From Dichetophora obliterata (taxonomy: Eukaryota; Arthropoda; Insecta; Diptera; Sciomyzidae), in the NCBI GenBank assembly GCA_963920525.1, contig OY986437.1, positions 35,867,063 to 35,931,062 on the forward strand: a stretch of 64,000 nt of DNA, in the 5' to 3' direction. The translations under genes were made by a program, and so were the position numbers. The stretch's first letter is position 1; every line of letters starts with the position of its first letter. Shown here piece by piece: positions 23,084-34,682 of this stretch. Below the pieces are notes generated by a model. That model saw nothing but the letters and a program-made list of their open reading frames with translations. It ran no database searches and had not been told where the DNA came from.

Positions 23084-23228
23084 GTTGTGGCACTTGAGAG
23101 AAATGCACTCTTTTTCGGCCTTTGCTTGAACTGTCACTGTGCTTTTCTTTGTTCTATGCATTAATTTTCTTGCTTTCTTTTCATCCATTCTGACAGTTCG
23201 ACCGAGCTCGCTCTCAAGTGCCACAACC

Positions 23229-24764
23229 TTACAAATTAGCCTTTTTTTCGTTTTTGTAGTTCGTTATTGGTTTTGTTTATTTTCAGAAAGATAAATGCAA
23301 TAGAGAATACAGATGCGTGTAGCTTAGAGTGGACCTTATTTGTATGGGGAAAATTTCCAAGCACTTCATGGAGCGTCCCAAATGCTCAAACTGCAAACAT
23401 GAAAAAAAATTTGTGTAAAATTTTAGTAAGATGAGATGCATATAAACCCGTGCGCATAGGGCTGAAAGTTTGCACAAATGAGTGAAAGAAAAAAAAATTT
23501 TTAATATTTTCATTTGAAATTTCATTTGGAATAAGGAAACAGTTAACATTTTTTTGTTTTTTCCAAAAAATTTCCGTTTAATAAGGGTATTCACCTCAAA
23601 TTACTTGAATAAGTCAGAGGGACAACATATTTATTTTTGGATTTTCTCAGCAATGTTTGTATTATTTTCAACTAATCTTGGTGCGCTGACTTCAAAACTA
23701 ATGTTATTTTTTTCTAGCATCACCAGCTATTGAGATATTTCCATTTATTAAACATAACTTTGAATTACATTAAGTTTTAACCAATATTAAAAAATAAATA
23801 AGAACAAAAAATTTATCACTAAAAATATCAAACGAAAGCTTTTTATAAAACAAAACTAATTTTTACATGAATTGCATTGTTGCAACAACAACAACAAATT
23901 TGTTTTTGAATAATTTTTATTAAGAAGATGAAATGTTTGAAAATGGTTTTAAAAACTATAAAATGAAACCAGAATTTTTCTCTATTACTGTATAAAAAGG
24001 AATTGTACGTTTATACTTACGATACTATCGACACTGTGTCTTTCTTTCAGAGAAAAACATTAGTAAAATGTTGAAAGCTACTTTTAATGATGTTTTAATA
24101 ATTAACTTATAAAAATTTTTTATAAACTATTTCATTGATATTAAAATAACACAAAATCTAAACAACTTAAATCCATACTAAATTAATTAAATTAAATTCT
24201 TTTATAAGAAATACTTTTGTTTAGTTTTTCCGAATTGTCGGCTTTTCATTAGTTTTTTTTTTATATAAAAGTATCTAATTATAGCTTCCAACCTTAGGTC
24301 GCTAATCCATTTTAATTTCTTGTCAAGTATCCAAGAAATCTGTAAAAAATGTATAAATTATAAAGCTTATCCTCATACAAAAAAAATTAAGGCCCTCTTA
24401 TTTGCCACCCTAAAGAATGAATACGCTCATGTAGCAGAACTTGTGTTTTGACAGAAGCTCTAGCTCTCAAATGGCGGGAAACATTTTTTTTTCGTAGTTT
24501 GTCTTGCTTGCAAGGGCTTATGTCAAAAAATGACGCGCTTTCTCGCTTCCTCAATTGACGAAAAATCCTTCTATACACGTATAGTGTGTGTGAGCAGAAC
24601 ACCATTTCCTTATCTTTTTTTTCGATGATTCTATACGAAAAAGCGCTCAGGTAGCGAAGAAGCATAAAATATTTTCGCTATATAAACTGTGACAGCTCAA
24701 GGGACATGTTCTGTGAGCGCATACCGTTCAGCCCGAAAGTTGTGGAACGGTTTCTTCCGCTGAA
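23229..24764. other. Intergenic DNA, no gene seen
   Basis: AT-rich, with CAACAACAACAA at 23883. The stretch 24390-24670 is less AT-rich, and its 92-codon open frame on the minus strand shows no recognisable protein. Confidence 0.5.
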
Positions 24765-25300
24765 TGCAGGCAATGTCGACAATTGTGTAAGCAATGGCCG
24801 CATTCAGCGCAGACAACTGTTGTGAACTGTAATGGTAGCGCTACCTTAGTTCACGATGTTTTTCTCTGAATGTGTATAATTATATATAATTTTTATGTAA
24901 ATTTAATTCAATTGCAAAGGTTTCTCACTTAAATTTGGTGCGTTCTTTCTGTGTTCATTAATTTAACACCGTCAGTAGCAGCATCTGACATTTAACCAAA
25001 CAGTTGTGTTCATGTAGCATAGAATTTGTTCGCTCGATTAAATGGCGTCCGCTGTCTGATCAGTTTTAGTTAGCGCTCCCAAAATTCGACCATTCAGCGA
25101 ATTTTCACACAACAGTTGCCAACTGTTGTCTGCACTGAATGCGGCCAATATCAACAAAATGCAGCACTGCGAAAATGCAAGTTCTTATTTGATTGTGTTA
25201 ATTCTTAAATTCTTTTTAAAAATTATTTTTATTAACACAAATTAAACAATTTGGCTATTCACAGCTTACACTTAAAATGTACGCTTACATTTAAAAAAAT
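24765..25300. mobile_element. Second copy of hAT-like interior, split by a MITE
   Basis: CAATGTCGACAATTGTGTAA and, after the insertion, AACAAAATGCAGCACTGCG match 22760-22810 of the first copy in order. The outer ends are not clear here. Confidence 0.7.
24796..25146. mobile_element. MITE with GGCCGCATTCAG ends
   Basis: Inverted ends GGCCGCATTCAGCGCAGACA and TGTCTGCACTGAATGCGGCC. AAT flanks both sides. The uninserted homologue at about 22790 reads ACAATGTCAAC, which supports a 3-bp AAT duplication. 351 bp. Confidence 0.88.
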
Positions 25301-25586
25301 CGTATTTATAGCATTTGTTTTTGTTGAAACTGTGAGAACTCCGCCATGTGACTGTCATATTAAAAAATTATGCAACCCTGTGATGTATGTATGATGTATG
25401 TAATATGTAATATGGCGGCATAAGAATACGAGGGACAAAAAACACGTCCTACAATTAAAAGTTTTTTTTTACAAGTTCTAATTGGTTCAAATATTACTTT
25501 TTCATGAATTTATTTACAAAATGTAAAATATTGTAGTTTTCATTAGATCAGTTTTTTCTATAAAAAATTTTTTTATACTTATATTG

Positions 25587-26160
25587 TAAGGAACTATCTT
25601 CGACTGTACTGAAGTTGAAATATCCCACGGCCTCACTTTTGTTTATTCGAAGTCTTGAATATTGTATTATTTTGATGAGGTCACTTTTATAAGACGGAGT
25701 TTTTATCCAAATATTTCACATTTGAAACTCGGTGTCCTTTTTATTTAGTTCAACATTATTTTTTTTTTATTTTATGAATGTTTACTATTAAGCTAACGTC
25801 ACTTTGAATGGGAGGTGGGCAGAATTTTCAGTTTTTTTTGTACCAATTTCTTGATATCGATTTCAAATTATTTGCAAAATTTGAAGCCATTGTACTAATT
25901 TTTGAGGCATTAGTGACCGTTTTCATAGTCACTTTGTATTGGAGGTAGGAGTGGTTTTCATTCGATTCTTACAAATTTCATACTAAAATGCATATTAAGG
26001 GTTAAAGCTTATGTGCAAAATAAGAGCTATCGTAACGAAATTCAGTACATAGGCTTTTTCTTAAAAAATACAGATCAAGTTCGAAAATAAGCTAAATCAG
26101 ATGAAAACCACGTCTACCTCCCATACAAAGTGACCTTACCAAAACAGTAAAATCTCTTTA
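25587..26160. repeat. Dispersed repeat, GGGAGGTAG family, copy 3
   Basis: Starts AAGGAACTATCTTCGACTG and parallels copy 2. After about 26000 an inverted stretch appears (ACGTCTACCTCCCATAC), so two family copies are fused head to head. Confidence 0.75.
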
Positions 26161-26239
26161 AATTCCACAAAAATTATTCTAATGACTTCAAACTGTGCAT
26201 ATTGAGTATAAAATATGTAAAAACTAGCTGAAACTCAGT

Positions 26240-27310
26240 ACGTTGCTGCCATGCTCCTTTTACCAAACGCCCATAAAATGATATCAGTGCAACGGCACGT
26301 GTAAATTGTGGTCGAATACCGAATTCCGAGGCTGTACGACCTATAATTCAAAAGCTATTCGTTATCGCAGATTCGGTATAATAGGTGCCACTCCCCTTTT
26401 ACAACTCCCATAAAATGATATCAGTGAAACAGCCTGTTTTAATTGAGGTCGAATACTGAATTCCGAGGCTGTGCAACCTGTAACTTCAAAGCTATTTGAT
26501 ATCGAAAATGTATGCTGTATGGGAGGTGCCACGCCCCCTTTTCCAATGCAAAATTTACCTTGGTATGTGTTTAATAACTTTTTAAAGTTGTACTATGTTT
26601 CCTTTCAATTTTATTATTATACGATCAAAACTGTCTGATATATAGAAGTTCTGTTTATTTGTGGGCGATGAAAGTGTGCGTGGAAATATTGATAGGCGCG
26701 TTTTTTCAAGCATCCAAATCCAATTTCCGCACAAACAAAATCCTGCTATAGATTTTGATTTTGTGAACTTGTAGTTAAAAGCACCACAGCCAGGTGGCGT
26801 ACAATGAAGTGATCGGAAAAAGCATTGTTTACATTCTCATGTTTACATTCAACGCCATGTAGTTGTCATATACTTAATGAGCATCAAATAAAAATACAAA
26901 TCCAGATTTGGATGTTTCAAAAAATGCAGCTAATGTATATAGTGATCGCCACTTGGACCACCTCTATACCAAGTTTCACTATAAAAATGTGTACAACTCC
27001 GGAACTAGAAGGGTTTCGAAAAAAAGGGAGTAGATATAGTATGTCCACGCCCATTTTTGTACAGCTGCCGATAGTAACCATCTGAAAAAAATTACAAAAT
27101 TTTAAATTTATACGACTAAACCCGTCTGATATATACGCTTTTTTTTTGTTTGTGGGCGATGGCGCAAATTTGGCTTGAGGTACCACGCTCCCTTGTCCAA
27201 TCGACGCTAAACTTCATAGGAACACTCTCGGATGTTGCTTCAGTTTCCTTAAAAATTTCAGAAAGATCAGTTCAGTAGTTTCTATACGTGATATACACAC
27301 ATGCAAACAT
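26240..27310. repeat. Dispersed repeat block, tandem 150-bp units then GTGGGCGAT modules
   Basis: Two tandem units (about 26245 and 26397) share CCATAAAATGATATCAGTG and GAATTCCGAGGCTGT and match 62105-62260. Then GTGGGCGATG modules follow (about 26658, 27150). No gene. The short overlapping frames here run in both directions and look fortuitous. Confidence 0.7.
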
Positions 27311-27779
27311 ACCCACGTATATGCCCACGCCCGAATTAAACTAAAAAATGAAATGACCGCTGCAGTGGTTTGCGCAGTGCAAATTAATAGAAAAAAATTT
27401 GTCTCGGAATCTTACAACTTTGATATCATTCGAAAGATAATACTAATATTAGGGTAAATCCAAAATATTTTTGCTTCAACATTAGAAATCTAGGCACGGC
27501 ATCATGTAAAACCGGACTAATTTTTTAATAATTTACAGAAAAAAATTATTTTAAAAATACATTTTTAATCGAAAAACAAAACAAAAACTTTAAAAGACTG
27601 TTTCATTTTTTGTTTTAAAATTTAAAAAAAAAATAAAAAAAGAGAATTTTTGTTAATTTTCAAACAACAAAAAAAAACTACAATAAACGAAAAATTTTGC
27701 AAATTTGGATAGACATTTACTAATACACTGAACCAAAAAATTACCAAAAACCACCGTAAAATTAACGTTTTCGGTTTAC
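27311..27779. other. AT-rich spacer
   Basis: Poly(A)-rich stretches, no feature recognised. Confidence 0.5.
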
Positions 27780-29060
27780 AATTTTCGGCCGATAGTGACA
27801 GCTATCAATTTTGATATTATATCACTTTCATTTTTGATTTGAATATTAACTTTAACGTGAAAAATGTAGAATTGATATTATATTAATGTATTTTTGATGT
27901 GGTGCATATAATATTTTACATGATTTTATTATCATTTTGATGTTTTCCACATCATATTGACATGGAAAACGTAAAGTTTTTTACAAATTTATAATATTTT
28001 GGTATGGTTCATATCAAAATAATATGGGGAAAACGTTAAATTGATAAGATAGAAGTGTTATTCTGATATTTTTCATATCATATTTAATTGAAAAACGTGG
28101 GATTTAATGTAATATTGATATGAGGCATTTCAAATTGACATTATATTATATCAGTTGTGATGTGGTGTATATCAATTTGATATAATATTTTATTAATTCT
28201 GATGTGGTACATATCAAATTGATATAATATTTTATCACTTCTGATGTGGTACAGATCCAATTTACACGATTTTAATATCATTTTGATATTTTCCACATCA
28301 TATTGATATAAAAAACGTTAAACTTGTAACTAATTTATAGTATTTTGATATGTTTCATATCAAAATGATATGAGAAAACTTTAAATTGATATGATACAAA
28401 TGTATTTTTGATATTTGTCATATCATATTCAGTAGAAAAAAATGTAGAATTGATAAGACATTAATGTTTTATTGATGTAAGGCATATCAAATTGATAATA
28501 TATTATATCAATTGTGATGTGGTACTTATCAAATTGATATGATATTTAATCACTTCTGATGTGGTACATATCATATTTACATGATTCAAATATAATTTTG
28601 ATATTGTCCACATCTTTTTGATATAAAAAAACGTTGACTTTTAAAGGAATTTATATATTTTGATATGGTTCATATCAAAATTAAATAGAATTTATGTGAG
28701 ATTAATGTAATATTGATATGAGGCATATCAAATTGATGTTATATAAATTTTGATATTGCTCATATCATATTATTATAAGAAATGTAGAATTGATAAATAT
28801 CACTATCACTTCGAAATTGAAATAATTAAATCGATATTAAATAACGTAGAAATGATGTGGTATATACGTTTTTCTGATATTGAACATCTCAGATTAATAT
28901 GAGAAAACGTTGAACTAATAGCAAATACTGTTACTTTGATATTTTGCTTATCAAATTGATATGAAAAATTGTAAAATTATTAAAAATTTAAGTTTTATAT
29001 TTTCCTTATCAAATTAATATGAGAAAATGTAGAAATGATAAGATAATTGTTATTTCAATA
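27780..29060. repeat. Satellite-like array with higher-order units
   Basis: Built from variants of ATATCAAATTGATAT, TTTTCCACATCATATTG and GATGTGGTACATATC. Local 42-bp units occur in a row at 28159, 28201 and 28243. A larger unit restarts with GATGTGGT followed by ACATGATT or ACACGATT at 27896, 28243 and 28558, giving periods of 347 and 315 bp. About 1.3 kb in total. Confidence 0.85.
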
Positions 29061-29492
29061 TTGTACATATCCTTCATATTAACCCTCAAATGAATCACTA
29101 GTGTGCATATTAGCACTGTAAAAAACTTAAAATTCTTTGAATTTTGTTTCTTTTTCCTTTTCTGGCCAAAGCAAGAATATTCAACTATTGAATCAACTAT
29201 CTAAGCAAAAGTGATTAGATACAAAATAAAAAAGGGCTATAGTATTTATTATATATATATTATTTTTTATTAATAAAAATTAAAAATTATTATTATTGAT
29301 TATAAAATACATATAATATTGATTTTATATATAAAATTAAATACAGCTATTTGACTGTATGTACTAAAATAATTTATTTCTTATACGGGCAGTTCCATCT
29401 GGAATAATATATATATGTATAGGTGGTCCTGTAAAAATTTAAATTTTAAGGATTTCTAAAAAGTTGCATTTATTACCAACAATAAGGGACTG

Positions 29493-29894
29493 GAAGTTTT
29501 TCATTGGCAGAAGAGAACGCCCACATCATTGAAAATAAAAAAAGATGCTGTTGCCTGGGAAAAAAAAGAAAGTGTGGAAGAAGATTGCCCTGGAGTTCGA
29601 GGTTCGTTATGGCGTCACTTCTGTAATTGCGTATGTCCTTTCTCTATTTTGGTGTTAACTTTAATTATAAAGAAAATAAATGATTGAAGTTCTCTGTTTT
29701 TGTGTAAAATAAACAAAAAATAGTTTACTCTATTCAGCTGTTCTTCCGATTAGTAGTGCTAACCGAAACCACAACTTGTCGTTAACTTAATCAGCACTTA
29801 ACTGACAGTTAACCGAACATTGAGAAAGAGCTTTTTTGTTAACCGCTAGTTAAAGTTCTGATTAGTGCTTAACCGAACATTGAGAAAGCGGCCC
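29493..29894. repeat. Left arm of 400-bp inverted repeat
   Basis: Pairs in reverse with 31333-31749 along almost the whole arm, for example CAACAGCATC against GATGCTGTTG and the shared AATAGAGTAAACTA. It ends CATTGAGAAAGCGGCCC, an end shared with the TIR element beginning at 31333, so it is probably a truncated inverted copy of that element. Confidence 0.85.
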
Positions 29895-30764
29895 TTAAAC
29901 TATCAAACATTTAGAATTTGTATTTCAATCATATAAAATCAACATAATTTTAACTCTTTATAACATTACATGGGAAATAACTTATCATATTATCATTAAT
30001 ATATATCTTAAGAGTTCCGTCGAAAAACAAGGATGTCGAAAAACAAAAACATCTACTTCATAGGTTGTAAAATATGCCACTTTTCCAAGATATAGTCCTA
30101 TAAATAAAAAGAGGACTTTTATTCTGTTCCTTCAATTGGTTAGTTATCCGCTATCGTATGTCTGCCAGTTACACGTAACCTTGTTTTTATTAAAGTTCTG
30201 AGCGGTAGTTTTATAAGTAGCGTGTTGGATCTATGCCTAGCATACTGAAACCATTAGACCGCAAACTTCAAAAAACTAATGCAGACTACCGAGTCTTACA
30301 GCAAACTAACTACAATTGTTGCAGGATATTTTTTTATTTCATTACTTTCTTTTAAACGAGGCATATTTAAAGTAAATTTGCAATTGCAAAATATTTATAA
30401 AAAGGATCCAGCGAAACTTACACACTATATATTAATATAATTATGATTAATATCATTGCCATAAAAGCTTTAACGATTTCGAAGTATTGCCATTACCGTC
30501 GTACAATACCATACCTGTTTAATACTTATTATGAGTTTCAGCAATTTGGCATCCCTGTTCTCAGAAAAAGTTTGGCTTTAAAATAAAAAAAACACAAGTT
30601 TTTGTTTTAAAACTCTGAAATTTCTTTAGTTTTAAGGTAAGTTATTTTTGAAACAAAAGCACTTGCATTTGCTTAAAAAATTGATACTTTTAATTTAAAA
30701 GTAAACATTTCTTTGTTTGTTTGGGTATTGTTTTTAAAAATTAATTACACACTGAGAAAAAATT

Positions 30765-31085
30765 GATATGAATATTATCAAAATTATATACATTCATATC
30801 AATTTTATATTTTTTCACATGAAATGGATAAGAATTTTATCAAAACTATATGTATTAGTATCCATTTTACGTTTTTCTACATCAAATTGGTATCAATTTT
30901 ATCGTAATAATATGTATTAATTTCAATTTAACTTTTATTCACATCAAATCGATATGAATCATATCAACATGATATATTTTTTAAACAATTTAACGTCTCT
31001 TAAAAAAAAAATTGATATAAATTTAATCAAAATGATATGCATTCACATCAATTTTTAATTTCTCAGCAAAATTGATGTGATGTTT
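30765..31085. repeat. Tandem repeat, period about 62 bp
   Basis: About five units, each starting AAATTGATATGAAT or a variant, with a TATCAAAANTATATNCATTC middle and a TTTCACATC-type end. Related in wording to the satellite at 27780-29060. Confidence 0.8.
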
Positions 31086-31829
31086 TTTAAAGTCATTTTA
31101 TAAAGAAAACGAACAAGTTTAAGCATGCACATAGCTTACCTGAAAAAACTGAAAAAATTAATTCCGCTTTGCTCCGTCTTTCTGCAAAAATCGATTTTGA
31201 ATATACCCCTGAATCAATAAATTGCTTAAAATTGCAATCATGTACAAAATTAATGCAGGTTCAAGAGAAGTACCCCTAACAACTAATCGATTTGAATACT
31301 TTTAAGTATACATCTATTACTTTATATTCTAAGGGCCGCTTTCTCAATGTCTGGTTAAGCACTAATCAGAACTTTAACCAGCAGTTAGCAAAAAAGCCCT
31401 GTCTCAATGTTCGGTTAAGTCTTAACCATCAGTTAAGTGCTGATTAAGTTAACGGCAAGTTGTGGTTTCGGTTAGCTCTACTAATCGGAAGGACAGCTGA
31501 ATAGAGTAAACTATTTATTGGTTATTTTACACAAAAATAGACAGAACTTCAATAATTTATTTTCTTTATAATTAAAGTTTACACCAAAATAGATAAAGGA
31601 CATACGCAATTACCGAACCGACGCCATACCGAACCTCGAATCCCAGTGCAATCTTCCCCCACACTTTCTTTTTTTTTTCTCCCAGGCAACAGCATCTTTT
31701 TTTTTATTTTCAATGATGTGGGCGTGCTCTTCTGCAACTGAAAAATGTTCCCTCGTATGATTTGAAATTAGGCAGTCTGTTGCGTTTTGCCATTTTTTAT
31801 ATATATTTGCATTACAAAATCAAAAAAAT

Positions 31830-32449
31830 AAAAAGTAAAAAAGAAAAATTTTTAAATAAGCTTTTATTTAAAAAAGGCGTGAGCTTAAAAGAAAAAATTT
31901 AAGTGCCATTTGTCATATATGCATATAGTAGGTATATCCTAGGTGCAGAAGAACCCCTCTCTAGGTTACTCATCATCATATTATAAGCGTATGTAAATTG
32001 GTAAGTTCTAAGGACTTATATCAATTTAGAATTTTTCAAATACATTTATATATAAAAGCTTAAGGCACTGATATTGTGTAGTAAACCTGTATAATGGATC
32101 GCAGTTTATATACAGGTAAGCTTACTAAAAGATTCAATGCCACTGGTAATGTGTAGTAAACCTGTATAACGGATCGCGGACATCGGTGCCTCAAGCTTTT
32201 AAATGTAAATGTATTTGAAAAATGCAAAATTTATATAAGTCCTTAGAACTAACCAATTAACGTACGCTTATATTATGATGATGAGTAACCAAGAGAGGGG
32301 TTCTTCTGCACCTACAATATACCTTATATATACATATATGACAAATGTCACTTAAATTTATTTTTTCTGTTTAGTTCACGTCTTTTTAAAATAAAAGCTT
32401 ATTTTTTAAATTTTTTTTTTGTTGCTCTTTATTTATTTTTTACTTTTTA
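31830..32449. repeat. Long hairpin, arms about 240 bp
   Basis: Left arm 31830-32073, right arm 32180-32449, pairing for example GGTGCAGAAGAACCCCTCTC with GAGAGGGGTTCTTCTGCACC. The loop holds a direct repeat, GTGTAGTAAACCTGTATAA, twice. Arms diverge by some substitutions and small indels. Confidence 0.88.
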
Positions 32450-32504
32450 GTCTTAAAAGTTTATTATTAACATAATTTATTTTCAAAACTTATGGATATA
32501 TAGC

Positions 32505-32840
32505 TTTTTTATTGATTTGTGGGCGGTAAAAGGGGGTGTGGCCAAATATTTTTCATAAACCCCATGCTTTATTTGATGAAACTTTGCTGTTTAAATTTCA
32601 GCTGAATTAGCCCCGTAGTTTTAGAGATATAGCATTTTTATGGATTTATGGGCGGTAAAAGGAGTGGCAAAAAATTTTCCTTAACTATTCTCTACTCGAA
32701 GAAAATTTATTGCCAAAATTTCAGCTGAATCGGCCCAGTAGTTTTAGAGATAAAGCATTTTTATTGATTTGTGGGCGGTAAAAAGGGGTGTGGCAAAATT
32801 TTTTATCATAATATTGCATTGTCACCGGACTTACATATGT
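32505..32840. repeat. Tandem repeat of GTGGGCGGTAAAAG module, period about 120-135 bp
   Basis: Three units starting at about 32508, 32642 and 32760, each with TTTTTATTGATTTGTGGGCGG (or a close variant) and ending TTTTAGAGATA. The same module recurs at 2098, 2498, 26658, 40737 and 40977. Confidence 0.8.
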
Positions 32841-33179
32841 ATGCTAAATTTCAGCCATAGAAGTAAAATATCTCTTATTTCTATGATTTCAGCTTAATCG
32901 GATAACAAGTTGTAGAAAAATGGCTTCTAAGTTTTGAGGACATACATACATACGAGCGAAGCAAGTTAAATAAAAGCTTTTAAAAATATGTAAACACGAG
33001 AAAGCTGATATGATGTTATTACGTACTCACAATTGAAAAATTCACAATTAGTCATCTAACCGACAGTTGTTTAACCAGCACTTTGTGAAATCAAAATTAT
33101 TTTTTTAGCTATCGTATGATTAGCTAACTCCTGGTTAAGAGCTAGACTAACCGGACATTGAGAAAGTGGCCCTAAGACT

Positions 33180-33735
33180 TCTGACAAAGTTTAATTAAAA
33201 TTGGTAAACTTTTGTGTCTACCTCCCATACAAAACTAAATAAAAATTTAATATAGGTGTCTTTTTGGCATTTTTTTTTTAGATAGATTAAACTTACCTAC
33301 TATGCATATAAAATTACACTATCATTGGAGCACTCAATCTATTTATTTCCAAATTTGTATGAGTGCAAAGCACTGTGCAGCGTTACCTGTTGAGAATTTA
33401 TCTACTTTTCAGGAAACGAACAACCCCTCAGAAGGAAGTATCCAATTTGGTTCAGCCGTTTTCAAGTTTAAAGCATCCGAACAAGCTACGATCCATTTTT
33501 ATAAACACAAATCTAATGAGAACCACGCCTACCTCCCATGTAAAGTGACTTAATAAAAACGGAAAAATCTCCCTAAATTCAACAAAATTAAGAACAATGG
33601 CTTAAAATTTTAAAAATAGGTTTGAATCTTTACTATGTGCTCAATGCTTGAAAATTGGTAAGAGAAACTTAAAATTCCGTCCACTTCCCATAAAAAGTGA
33701 CGTGAATTTCGGTCCAGTCGAAGATAATTCCTTAC
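33180..33735. repeat. Dispersed repeat, GGGAGGTAG family, copy 4 (inverted)
   Basis: Contains ACGCCTACCTCCCATGTAAA and ends AGTCGAAGATAATTCCTTAC, the exact reverse of the start of copies 2 and 3. Confidence 0.8.
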
Positions 33736-34682
33736 TTGTTGTTGTTATTTTTGCTTAGCTGCTAAAAAATTGTTAAAATTATAATAATGCTATCACATAG
33801 TTGAACCAGAATTGTTCGAGTTCTTTTGTTTAAAAAAAAAGATCAAAGAAAATCTTTAAAAAAAAATACTAATGTTACAACAATAACTACTTATTAATTC
33901 CGTTTTTGTTTTTAATAAATTTAATTTTTGTAAGTCTTCTAGATTAAAAACTCTCACATTATGAAAAAAAATAAACGTAAGATCACATGGTGGCGCCTTT
34001 GCCTATTTATTACATTTTTGTTCTGAAAAGTTTACTTAATATTTGTCTGAATTGTAGGTAAGCACTGAAATTTTCTATTGAATAGTATGGAAGCAGGCCT
34101 AATTGGGTCTTCAAATTTTACGACGTAGGTGTTACAAGTGCTTTAATCATCGAAAGGAATCTGAAAACTCGTTTCCTGAAATTGTATGTCCTCTTGACTG
34201 AGGCTCCAGAAGGAAAACTAAAATGTTGCAAACAGAAATAAGGCCGAAAAAATTTTATAAACTTATATCAAAAATCAATTTTTGTTTTGCTTAAAACTTT
34301 AGGGTTCTGATTTCATTCCGAAATAGCACCACTGTAATTCGTTTTAGTTTTGTTATGTTACATAGAAATGATTGAGGTTCTTTGAGTACAGAACCTAATA
34401 ACTAAATGTGTAATAATTTCAGTAATTTAATTTCTTGAAAAATTTATAATTTTTATTTAATTAATGATTTTATATTTATGTCATCAAAATAAAGTGGATT
34501 GCGTAGGATTGTATATCTATCTTTGCTGCACTCGCCAATACTTGCATATAAAATAAGTTCTAACATTTGATAAAATTACAATAATCACATACGATCTTAG
34601 AATTTGTTACGGCGTATTAATTTACTTTTGATAATGCGAATTTTTCTTGCTTTTAAAGTTATTTCTTAAGAAAATATTAGTT
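33736..34682. other. Region downstream of OGDH paralogue
   Basis: AT-rich. On the minus strand it would hold the 3' untranslated region of the gene that ends at 34683; TTTATTTTGATG at about 34485-34496 reads as AATAAA-type signals on that strand. No other gene seen. Confidence 0.5.

Larger units (their letters stand above)
22248..23228. mobile_element. MITE split by nested hAT insertions (outer layer)
   Basis: Left fragment GGTTGTGGC at 22248-22256; right fragment GTTGTGGCACTTGAGAG onward from 23084 to GTGCCACAACC at 23228. Together they rebuild a MITE related to 13278-13433, sharing GACAGTTCGACCGAGCT. The split is caused by the element at 22257-23083. Confidence 0.8.
31333..33173. mobile_element. 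TIR element with GGGCCGCTTTCTCAATGT ends
   Basis: Left GGGCCGCTTTCTCAATGTC and right GACATTGAGAAAGTGGCCC are inverted, followed inward by GGTTAAGC and GGTTAGTC words. The body contains a long hairpin (31830-32449) and a tandem repeat (32505-32840). No transposase seen. About 1.84 kb. Confidence 0.75.

Noticed and set aside
26825..27186. Overlapping sense and antisense short frames
   Set aside because: They lie in dispersed-repeat modules and show no protein family.
27780..31085. Possible CRISPR-like array
   Set aside because: Repeats are degenerate, contiguous and without unique spacers, and the genome is eukaryotic; satellite is the better reading.
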